DNA of 57,276 bases, from positions 1 through 57,276 of the forward strand of contig USEC01000011.1 in NCBI GenBank assembly GCA_900553595.1, written 5' to 3'. Below, one piece after another: positions 34,444-42,034 of this stretch. The stretch is from an uncultured Prevotella sp. Lineage in GTDB: Bacteria; Bacteroidota; Bacteroidia; Bacteroidales; Bacteroidaceae. Below the pieces are notes generated by a model. The model was not told the DNA's origin and made no database searches. It worked only from the letters and a program-made list of their open reading frames with translations. The position numbers were made by a program, and so were the translations under genes. Within the stretch, counting starts at the first letter, position 1, and every line of letters begins with the position of its first letter.

Positions 34444-35651
34444 TGGAAAAGAACGATTGGACACGACAGTTGCACGAACGTCTTGACAACCATAAGACGG
34501 CTGTGCCGGACGGCGTCTGGGACGACATAGAACGCCGTCTCGATGCCACGCGCCGCCCACGCCGCCCACGCCGGGCGCTGCTTGTCGCTTCATGGCTCAC
34601 GGCAGCTGCTGCCGTGGCATTGTTGCTTGTGGGTGTCTTTCACCATAATGAGACTGCGCTCACCCCCGTTGCCATTCAGAAGGCGGCGGCAGAAAGGGGC
34701 GTTGCGCCTGCCGGTAATGTGTCGCCGGCAACGATTCAGTCTTCTGTCGGGACTCTGACAGCTCTTGCTACGGTGGAGAGAAGTGTCCGTGGCGTGGCGG
34801 AATGCAGCGATGTCGGCGAAGAAATGCAGCAGCAGAGTGTGGCTTCTGTGCATGAAGTTGATGCGACGGTGAGTGCCGAGCCCGGAGAGGAGGCTGCCGT
34901 ACAGACTGCCGAAACACCGATGTATAGAGAAAAGAAAGTGTCGGCAGTGTCGCCTTCGGCACAGTCGTGGGAACAATCGTCCATGCGCACACCGGCACGC
35001 AGTGCCTCGCAGTGGAGCATCGATGCCTACGCCGGCAACGCCGTGGCACAGAGTCAGGGCATGACGGGCAGCTTGAGCGTGCTCAGCAGCCGCGCCCCAT
35101 CAGCCGGTTGTAAAGGAAGCGTGTGCGTGGACAACCCGCCGCTTCTGCTCGCCGACTATAAGGAAGTGAAGCATCACAACCCGCCTTTGAGCTTCGGCGT
35201 GTCGTTGGCTTACGGTCTTACCGCCCGTCTTGCGCTGCGTAGCGGACTCGTCTATACGCGCGTGACATCCGACTTCATACACGTTCTCGGCACCGACGAA
35301 CTCACCGACCGCCAGACCCTGCACTACATCGGCGTGCCGCTCGCGCTCAACTGCAAGGTGTGGGGCAACCGTTCGGTTCACACCTATGCCACCGTTGGGG
35401 CGCAGATAGACTTCAACGTGAAGGCCACGCTCGACACATCAGCCGGCGAAGGCACCATGCACAAGGACCGTCCGCAATTCTCAGGCAACGCCGCCGTGGG
35501 CATAGAGTACGACATTGTGCCGCATGTGGGACTGTATGCCGAGCCAGGCGTGCGCTATTACTTCGACAACCGCAGCACCGTGGAGAACGTCTTCAAGACC
35601 CGTCCTTGGGCGTTCAACATGCAGATGGGTGTAAGAATCAATGTTAAATAA
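34443..35651 (+). CDS. Anti-sigma-like protein fused to an outer-membrane beta-barrel-like domain
   Basis: The 402-aa protein starts with a cytoplasmic segment (about 1-45, with WTRQLHERLDNHKTAVPDGVW and an Arg-rich end). One membrane helix spans about 46-66. A long Ala/Ser/Val-rich linker (about 67-230) leads to a C-terminal domain (about 235-402) of alternating strands ending in FNMQMGVRINVK, like the small outer-membrane barrels of PorT/OMP_b-brl type. It is coupled to the ECF sigma gene. A protein with an inner-membrane helix and a barrel-like C-terminus is topologically odd but recurs in Bacteroidetes. It may span the periplasm and signal inward. Confidence 0.82.
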   Translation: MEKNDWTRQLHERLDNHKTAVPDGVWDDIERRLDATRRPRRPRRALLVASWLTAAAAVALLLVGVFHHNETALTPVAIQKAAAERGVAPAGNVSPATIQSSVGTLTALATVERSVRGVAECSDVGEEMQQQSVASVHEVDATVSAEPGEEAAVQTAETPMYREKKVSAVSPSAQSWEQSSMRTPARSASQWSIDAYAGNAVAQSQGMTGSLSVLSSRAPSAGCKGSVCVDNPPLLLADYKEVKHHNPPLSFGVSLAYGLTARLALRSGLVYTRVTSDFIHVLGTDELTDRQTLHYIGVPLALNCKVWGNRSVHTYATVGAQIDFNVKATLDTSAGEGTMHKDRPQFSGNAAVGIEYDIVPHVGLYAEPGVRYYFDNRSTVENVFKTRPWAFNMQMGVRINVK

Positions 35652-35707
35652 GCTAAAACAACAGAAGTAAGGACAAGTCGGGAAACAGCATTTTGTCATA
35701 ATTTTGC

Positions 35708-35715
35708 TACTTTTG
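35708..35715 (+). promoter_or_regulatory. Promoter -7 box of lutABC
   Basis: TACTTTTG is an exact TAnnTTTG match, 41 nt before the ATG at 35756. A TTTG at 35692 is too close for a standard -33 box. Confidence 0.55.
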
Positions 35716-35755
35716 CAACGTGTAAAAACATAGGAATAACCTTCGTGGTAGCATT

Positions 35756-36493
35756 ATGAAAATTGGTTTGTTTATACCTTGTTATGTCGATGCTCTCTAT
35801 CCAGAAGTGGGCGTCGCAACATACAAACTTCTTAAAAGCCTGAATCTCGATGTCGTCTATCCCTTGAACCAGACCTGCTGCGGCCAGCCTATGGCAAATG
35901 CGGGCTTTGAAAAAATGTCAGACAGGATAGTTGGGCATTTCGACGAATTGTTCAGAGACTTCGATTATGTGGTAGCTCCGTCGGCATCGTGTGCCGCTTT
36001 TGTCAGACTTTATCATCCGCGTCTGGCAAAAGGAAAGCACGAATGCCTCACTTCCAAAAAGATTATGGATGTCGTGGAGTTCCTTCACGATGTCGTGAAA
36101 GTAAAGGCTTTGCCGGGTGTCTTCCCTCATGTCGTGAGTGTGCACAACTCATGCCACGGCGTGCGCGAGCTCGGACTCTCGTCGCCTTCGGAACAGAATG
36201 TTCCGTCATACAGTAAAATCATCGACCTTCTTCGTCTCGTCAAGGGCATAACCATACGCGAACCCGAGCGTAAGGACGAGTGCTGCGGCTTCGGCGGAAT
36301 GTTTGCCGTCGAAGAACCCGACGTATCTACGCGCATGGGACAGGACAAGATAGCGCGGCATATAGCCACGGGTGCCGAGTATGTCACGGGTCCCGACTCG
36401 TCGTGCCTGATGCACATGCAGGGCATAGCAAAGCGCGACAAAAGCCCCATCAAGTTCATTCATGTAGTACAAATATTGGCAGCAGGACTATGA
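35756..36493 (+). CDS. lutA: Lactate utilisation protein A-like, Fe-S oxidoreductase subunit
   Basis: With LutB and LutC it forms the complex that oxidises L-lactate to pyruvate. The 245-aa protein contains two cysteine-rich CCG domains: LNQTCCGQPM (about 38-46), with a later ASCAAF, and HNSCHG (near 127) with ECCGFGGMF (near 178). These would bind iron-sulphur clusters. It is the first gene of a three-gene operon; its stop overlaps lutB (ATGA). Confidence 0.95.
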   Translation: MKIGLFIPCYVDALYPEVGVATYKLLKSLNLDVVYPLNQTCCGQPMANAGFEKMSDRIVGHFDELFRDFDYVVAPSASCAAFVRLYHPRLAKGKHECLTSKKIMDVVEFLHDVVKVKALPGVFPHVVSVHNSCHGVRELGLSSPSEQNVPSYSKIIDLLRLVKGITIREPERKDECCGFGGMFAVEEPDVSTRMGQDKIARHIATGAEYVTGPDSSCLMHMQGIAKRDKSPIKFIHVVQILAAGL

Positions 36494-37863
36494 CCACATT
36501 ACATTCGGAAGCTGCACGACGCTTCAACAAAGACCGTGAAAAGACCACTTGGCACGACGCCACATTCTGGGCGCTGCGCCAAAAACGCGACGCCATGGCG
36601 CATGGACTGCCCGAATGGGAAGAACTGCGCAACCGTGCCAGTGCTATAAAACGCCACACCATAACGCATCTTGCCGACTATCTGGAACAGTTCAGCCGGC
36701 AGCTGGAAAGCCGAGGGGTCATAGTGCATTGGGCGAAGGATGCCGAAACGTTCAACCATACGGTGCTCGACATACTGCAGAAGCATGGCGTGACAAAGAT
36801 GGTGAAGTCGAAATCGATGCTCACAGAAGAGTGCGGCATGAACCCGTTCCTGCAGGACAACGGCATTGATGTGGTGGAGACCGACCTCGGCGAGCGCATC
36901 CTGCAGTTGCTGGGGCAGAAGCCCAGCCACATAGTGATGCCGGCAATACACCTGAAACGTGAGGAGGTGGGACGCATGTTCGAGGAGAAAGGCATAAGCA
37001 AGGAGGTGGGAAACTACGACCCTACTTACCTCACCGCCTGTGCACGGCAGCATCTGCGCAACCAGTTCATGGAGGCAGGAGCAGGCATGACGGGCTGCAA
37101 CTTCGGCGTAGCAGCCACCGGCGATGTCGTGGTGTGCACCAATGAGGGCAACGCCGATATGTCCACTTCCATGCCGCGTCTGCATCTTGTGGCGATGGGC
37201 ATAGAGAAAGTGGTGCCCGACTACCGGTCGGTGGCAGTGTTCCAGAGACTCCTGTGCCGCTCCGCCACGGGTCAGCCCACAACCGCCTACACCTCGCATT
37301 TCCGTCAGGCACGTCCCGGCGGCGAGATGCATGTCATTCTTGTGGACAACGGGCGCAGCGACATCCTCGCCGATGAAGACCATTGGCAGACGCTGAAGTG
37401 CATACGTTGCGGTTCGTGCATGAACACATGTCCCGTCTATCGACGCTCTGGCGGTTACTCCTACACCTATTTCATTCCCGGACCGATAGGCATAAACCTC
37501 GGTATGCTGCGCGATGCCGCCCGCTATGCCGACAATGTTTCGGCGTGCTCGCTGTGTCTTTCGTGCGACAAGGTGTGCCCTACGCAGGTGGGACCGGGTT
37601 CGCAAGTGTATCTGTGGAGGCAGAAGCTCGACTCGCTTCACCGTGCCGACCCTATGAAGAAGGTGATGTCGGAGGGTATGGCGGCGCTCTTCAATCATCC
37701 GCTGCTCTATTCTTCGGTGCTGAAATTGGCTCCACTCGCCAACATCGTGCCTGAAAAACTCACGCATGTACGCTTCCTTAATCCGTGGAGCGTGGGTCAT
37801 GCGATGCCTCATTTTGCCAAGACATCGTTTCAGGAATTATGGAAAAATGGAAAAGTGAAGTGA
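36490..37863 (+). CDS. lutB: Lactate utilisation protein B-like, Fe-S protein
   Basis: The 457-aa protein has an N-terminal LutB/LldF region. Two 4Fe-4S binding motifs follow near 300-365: CIRCGSCMNTCPVY and CSLCLSCDKVCP. A C-terminal DUF3390-type tail completes it. The start at 36490 (MTTLHSEA) overlaps the lutA stop; the frame remains open further upstream inside lutA, which is rejected. It is the electron-transfer core of the LutABC lactate oxidase complex. Confidence 0.95.
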   Translation: MTTLHSEAARRFNKDREKTTWHDATFWALRQKRDAMAHGLPEWEELRNRASAIKRHTITHLADYLEQFSRQLESRGVIVHWAKDAETFNHTVLDILQKHGVTKMVKSKSMLTEECGMNPFLQDNGIDVVETDLGERILQLLGQKPSHIVMPAIHLKREEVGRMFEEKGISKEVGNYDPTYLTACARQHLRNQFMEAGAGMTGCNFGVAATGDVVVCTNEGNADMSTSMPRLHLVAMGIEKVVPDYRSVAVFQRLLCRSATGQPTTAYTSHFRQARPGGEMHVILVDNGRSDILADEDHWQTLKCIRCGSCMNTCPVYRRSGGYSYTYFIPGPIGINLGMLRDAARYADNVSACSLCLSCDKVCPTQVGPGSQVYLWRQKLDSLHRADPMKKVMSEGMAALFNHPLLYSSVLKLAPLANIVPEKLTHVRFLNPWSVGHAMPHFAKTSFQELWKNGKVK

Positions 37864-37922
37864 TGAACGATTCGGATTTGACGACTTCTCCGTATGCGAA
37901 AGCAATGTAAAAGGAAACAGAA

Positions 37923-38501
37923 ATGAGTTATAAAGACGAACTTTTAGACAAGCTCCGCCGTAATACAAGGGAGCAATACGATATGCCGGAAGGCGACGTC
38001 GCCGGCATAACCTACGACGACACTGTGGCACAGTTCATATCGATGAGCGAGGCTGTGGGCAGCCGTGTGGTGGAGGCGAAACCCGGCGAGACTCTCGACG
38101 ACATAGTGCGCCGTGCCTATCCCGATGCGAAAGTGATAGCATCGGCTCTGCCGCAGCTCACAACGGCGACGCTCAATCCCGACAATGTGCCCGATGCGCA
38201 GTCGCTGAACGGCACCGATGTGGGTGTGGTGGAAGGCAGTATAGGCGTAGCAGAGAACGGCTGTGTGTGGATTCCGCTGTCGATGAAGGAGAAAGCGGTG
38301 TGCTTCATCTGTGAGTATCTTGTGATAGTATTGCCCAAGAGCGGCATCGTGAACAACATGCACGAGGCTTACTCACGCCTGGATATGCCGGCTACCGGGC
38401 TCGGAACGTTCATAAGCGGACCTTCAAAGACCGCCGACATAGAACAGGCTCTCGTCATGGGTGCGCAGGCGGCACGCGGCGTGACGGTGGTGATAGTGTG
38501 A
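37923..38501 (+). CDS. lutC: Lactate utilisation protein C-like
   Basis: The 192-aa protein is of the LUD domain (DUF162/YkgG) type: GVVEGSIGVAENGCVWIP and the C-terminal GPSKTADIEQALVMGAQAARG, a motif of the family. It follows lutB by 59 nt and completes lutABC. It ends 7 nt from the end of the convergent helicase gene with no terminator between. Confidence 0.93.
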   Translation: MSYKDELLDKLRRNTREQYDMPEGDVAGITYDDTVAQFISMSEAVGSRVVEAKPGETLDDIVRRAYPDAKVIASALPQLTTATLNPDNVPDAQSLNGTDVGVVEGSIGVAENGCVWIPLSMKEKAVCFICEYLVIVLPKSGIVNNMHEAYSRLDMPATGLGTFISGPSKTADIEQALVMGAQAARGVTVVIV

Positions 38502-38508
38502 CGCTTCT

Positions 38509-40626
38509 TCATTCGGCATAGTCGCTCACGATATCAAGCAGCTCCTGACCGAAGCGGCTTGCCTTCGCCTTTCCCATGTAGCGGCATTCCAGCAGTTGTG
38601 CGGTGTTCCTTGGTTGCAGGGTGGCTATGTCGGTCATTGTCTCCTTACGCAGGATGCAGTAGGCAGGCACTTTCAGTTCTTCCATCTTTGATTTGCGCCA
38701 TGCTATGATGGCTTCGAGCAGCTTCATGTTGCACGGCATGTTGGCGTCGGTGGCCGGCTTCTTGCTCTTTGCTGTGTTTTTTGCGGCAGTCTTCTTTTTC
38801 TTCGGCTCTTCCTGTCCCGTGAGCACCATTGCCCTTTTGTGCAGATAGGGTTGCAGCGAAAAGCCGTTCTCCTTTACATACATCAGCAGTTCGCACTTCT
38901 GTTTAAGCATTTCGCGCAGGTTTGCCGTGAGTTCCGTCGCTCTTGTGCGCAGCACATCGTTGGCTGTTTCCACGCGGGTGTTGCCGGCCAACAGCACCAT
39001 GTCGTAGAGACGGCTGCCGAAATAGGTGGCTCCCTTGCGTATGCGCTCCTGCAATGTGGGGTCGTTGGCGTAGTCGGCACAGGTGAGTATGAGGCGCACA
39101 TACTGCGTGTTGAACTTCTCCGACACTTCATACACCTCCTTCTTTATCACGGAGAAGCGGGCCTTGTACTCCAGAATGAGCTTGGGATAGTTGCGGCGGA
39201 AGTTGTCGTTGAGCAGATTCATCATGCGTTCAACGGTCTGTGTGATGATGTGGAAGTTGAAGAGCTCGCTCACGGTGGCCATGAAGAAGTCGCGCTGCAT
39301 GGTCTTGAGAGTGTCTTCGGTGGGAACATGCTGCGATGCAAGCGATATGAACGAGTCGATGGCGCCGTCTCTTATTATCGCACTTTCGGGCAGGGGCGCA
39401 CTCAGCACCAGACCTTCGAGCGTGCGGCAGCGGCTCAGTGCGACGTAGGTCTGCCCGTGGGAAAAGGCGTGCTGCACATCGATGATGGCTTTGTCGAAGG
39501 TAAGTCCCTGACTCTTGTGTACGGTTATTGCCCATGCCGCTTTCACGGGGAACTGCTTGAACACGCCTTCCACCTCTTCCGTTATCTCCTTTGTCGATTC
39601 GTTGAGCACATAACGGCTGTTTGTCCACTCTTCAGGCTCCACCCTTATGGCGGCATCGCTACCCTTGGGGATGACGGAAAATCCCTTGCTGTCAATTTCG
39701 CTTATGTGTCCTATCATACCGTTGTAGTAGAGTTTTGCCGGCGATGAGTCGTTCTTTACGAACATCACCTGCGCCCCTTTCTTCAGAGACAGGCGTTGGT
39801 CGGTGGGGAAGAGCATTTCGGGATACTTGCCGCTTATCTGCGCATTGTAGTGGAAGAGGCTGCCTGGCAGTGCCGACAGTTGCTCGTCGTTTATGCGCTG
39901 GGCTTGTGCGTTGTGTGTGGTGAGGCGTATGTAGCCCTCGTCTTCGCGTGGTTTGAAGCCCGGAATGTAACGGCTGTTGAGGGCGTTGAGCACGGCATGG
40001 TCGGCGCGGTTGTCGCGCACACGGTTGAGAATTTCAAGGAAACGGGCGTCGCTCTGGCGATAGACATGGGTGAGTTCTATCATTGTGAACGCCGACTTGC
40101 GCAGGGCGTGGCTGCTGAAGAAGTAGGGCGTGTCGTAGTAACGGCTCAACAGTGTCCACTCTTCATCCTTGGCTACGGGGGCAAGCTGGCCGAGGTCGCC
40201 AATCATAAGCATCTGCACGCCGCCGAAAGGGGCGTTGCTGCGACGATAACGGCGAAGCGCATTATCGACAGCATCAAGCAAATCGGCACGCACCATGCTT
40301 ATCTCGTCGATGACAAGTGTGTCGATGGAACGTATGACGCGAATCTTCTCTTTGCCGAAACGGAACTGTCCGCTGCTTAACTTGTAGTTGGCTTCGGGTA
40401 TGTAGGGGGCGAAGGGCAACTGGAAAAACGAGTGTATCGTCACACCTTCGGCGTTGATAGCGGCTATACCGGTGGGGGCAAGCACGACGATACGCTTTGC
40501 CGACTCCCGGCGCAGATGGCGCAGAAAGGTAGTCTTTCCCGTTCCTGCCTTTCCCGTAAGGAATAGGTTGGTGTTGGTTGTTTCTATTATGTCCCACGCG
40601 ATGCGTGTCTGTTCGTTGGTTTCCAT
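38509..40626 (-). CDS. Pif1-like superfamily 1 helicase with C-terminal HRDC domain
   Basis: The 705-aa protein has Walker A FLTGKAGTGKTTFLRHL (about 22-38), motif Ia VVLAPTGIAAINAEGVTIHSFF, Walker B LVIDEISMV (about 103-111) and the C-terminal helicase motif AWAITVHKSQGLTF near 368. After about 430 comes a helical region of unknown type, then a Lys/Ala linker and an HRDC-like domain (LEAIIAWRKSKMEELKVPAYCIL, about 625-700). Family members unwind DNA 5'-3' and act on G-quadruplexes or recombination forks. Pairing with HRDC is more usual for RecQ, so the combination is notable, though I believe it is widespread in Bacteroidetes. Confidence 0.9.
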   Translation of the reverse strand: METNEQTRIAWDIIETTNTNLFLTGKAGTGKTTFLRHLRRESAKRIVVLAPTGIAAINAEGVTIHSFFQLPFAPYIPEANYKLSSGQFRFGKEKIRVIRSIDTLVIDEISMVRADLLDAVDNALRRYRRSNAPFGGVQMLMIGDLGQLAPVAKDEEWTLLSRYYDTPYFFSSHALRKSAFTMIELTHVYRQSDARFLEILNRVRDNRADHAVLNALNSRYIPGFKPREDEGYIRLTTHNAQAQRINDEQLSALPGSLFHYNAQISGKYPEMLFPTDQRLSLKKGAQVMFVKNDSSPAKLYYNGMIGHISEIDSKGFSVIPKGSDAAIRVEPEEWTNSRYVLNESTKEITEEVEGVFKQFPVKAAWAITVHKSQGLTFDKAIIDVQHAFSHGQTYVALSRCRTLEGLVLSAPLPESAIIRDGAIDSFISLASQHVPTEDTLKTMQRDFFMATVSELFNFHIITQTVERMMNLLNDNFRRNYPKLILEYKARFSVIKKEVYEVSEKFNTQYVRLILTCADYANDPTLQERIRKGATYFGSRLYDMVLLAGNTRVETANDVLRTRATELTANLREMLKQKCELLMYVKENGFSLQPYLHKRAMVLTGQEEPKKKKTAAKNTAKSKKPATDANMPCNMKLLEAIIAWRKSKMEELKVPAYCILRKETMTDIATLQPRNTAQLLECRYMGKAKASRFGQELLDIVSDYAE

Positions 40627-40667
40627 AATGCGTTTGTTGTAGAAGATGGCGCTTGCCGTTTGTCATA

Positions 40668-40675
40668 CAAAAGTA
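40668..40675 (-). promoter_or_regulatory. Promoter -7 box of the helicase gene
   Basis: The minus strand reads TACTTTTG, an exact -7 box 41 nt before the ATG at 40626. Confidence 0.55.
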
Positions 40676-40747
40676 CGAATTTTATTCCAAACTAACCCTA
40701 TTGTGCCGCGCAAGCGTCTTAATTTGACAAAAATCAATCATCTTTAT

Positions 40748-40778
40748 TTTGTCGGGAATACGTTTCTCGCTAACTTTG
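40748..40778 (+). promoter_or_regulatory. Promoter of the HAD hydrolase gene
   Basis: TTTG (40748-40751), a 19-nt spacer, and TAACTTTG (40771-40778) form a full consensus promoter; the ATG is at 40830. Confidence 0.75.
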
Positions 40779-40829
40779 CAAGTGCAAAGTACAAAATGAA
40801 TACTCACCTTATCCACAGATGTTACAGCT

Positions 40830-41612
40830 ATGATAAAAGCCTTGTTCTTCGATGTTGATGGCACGCTCGTGAGCTTCCAGACACACAATGTACCGCAATC
40901 CACATGCGACGCACTGCGCCGTGCCAGAGAAAAGGGCGTGAAGATATTCACGGCTACGGGTCGCCCGCGGCAGTTGCTCGACAATATTCCCGAAGTGGAA
41001 CCGCTTATGGACGGATACATTCTCGCCACGGGCGCACTCTGCACTTATGGCGAAGAGGTAGTGCGCAAGGATGTTATTCCTGAGGATGAAGTGAGGGAGG
41101 TGGTGCGCTTCTGTACGGAACTGGGTGTTCCGACAGTGGTGGTTGGCACGAATGACATTCAGATTGTCAATCGTAACGACGAGTTCAACCATGTGTTCCG
41201 TGATATGCTGAAGGTGAAATACAACAAGTTTGATGTGCCGCTCGACGAGGTCATTGCGCAGGGCGTGTTGCAGATAACACCGTTTCTCACTCCCGATGAG
41301 GAACGCAGGCTGCTCCCTTCGCTGCCGGGCTGCACTTCGGCACGCTGGTATCCCACGTTCTGCGACATCACTTCTGCTGCTGCCGACAAGGCGAACGGCA
41401 TACGCTCCATCGCACAGCACCTTGGCATAGACCTCTCGGAGACTATGGCTTTCGGCGACGGCGGCAACGATATTTCAATGCTTCAGACCGTCGGCACGGG
41501 CGTGGCTATGGGTAATGCGCTCGACGAGGTGAAGGCTCATGCCGACTATGTCACCACCGATGTCGATAACGACGGCGTGAAAAATGCTCTGGAACACTTC
41601 GGGATAATTTAG
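40830..41612 (+). CDS. Cof-type HAD-IIB family hydrolase
   Basis: The 260-aa protein has the HAD motif I FFDVDGTLVSF (Asp nucleophile and acid/base Asp at about 7 and 9), motif II ATGRP, the Lys of motif III in SAAADKANGIRSI, and motif IV FGDGGNDISML. A type IIB cap lies at about 85-180. Members dephosphorylate sugar phosphates, nucleotides or cofactors; the substrate is not predictable. The gene is monocistronic, with a consensus promoter and its own terminator. Confidence 0.93.
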   Translation: MIKALFFDVDGTLVSFQTHNVPQSTCDALRRAREKGVKIFTATGRPRQLLDNIPEVEPLMDGYILATGALCTYGEEVVRKDVIPEDEVREVVRFCTELGVPTVVVGTNDIQIVNRNDEFNHVFRDMLKVKYNKFDVPLDEVIAQGVLQITPFLTPDEERRLLPSLPGCTSARWYPTFCDITSAAADKANGIRSIAQHLGIDLSETMAFGDGGNDISMLQTVGTGVAMGNALDEVKAHADYVTTDVDNDGVKNALEHFGII

Positions 41613-42034
41613 AAAGGAATCCTGAAATCAGCATTGCCGGATAGACCTGCGACATGAATATTGCCGTCTTACGGCGGCATTGCGATACTCCGCCATAAGG
41701 ATTTTTTTCGTCCTTGTGGCGTTTTTTTCGTATAAAAAGCTAAAAATAAGGTGAGAATTCTTTTATAAATGTATTTTTTCGTAACTTAGCGCACTGTAAG
41801 TCGTACTTGTGACAAGCATGACGAAGTTGGCGGATTCGGAATGGAACCGCCACAGACAAAAACTTTGTAATACCAAATTGCTAATTTACTGAAGTTCCGC
41901 AGGTTTTCGATTATTGACGGAATACGGCTGGATAAGAGACGGGAAGAGCACATCTCCTCGTCAATTGTTGGTTTGTTTTCGTGTTGAATGACGCCGACTG
42001 GCGGGATTCGAATAATTTTCTAATCACTTAATCT
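41613..42034. other. 422-bp intergenic region upstream of the sialidase gene
   Basis: It holds the HAD terminator at 41691-41728. A near-consensus -7 box (TAACTTAG, 41782-41789, one mismatch) follows. If that is used, about 240 nt of untranslated leader precedes the sialidase ATG. No gene is seen. Confidence 0.5.
41691..41728 (+). terminator. Intrinsic terminator after the HAD gene
   Basis: The arms CGCCATAAGGA (41691-41701) and TCCTTGTGGCG (41711-41721) pair over 11 positions with one G-U and are followed by seven T residues. Confidence 0.85.
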
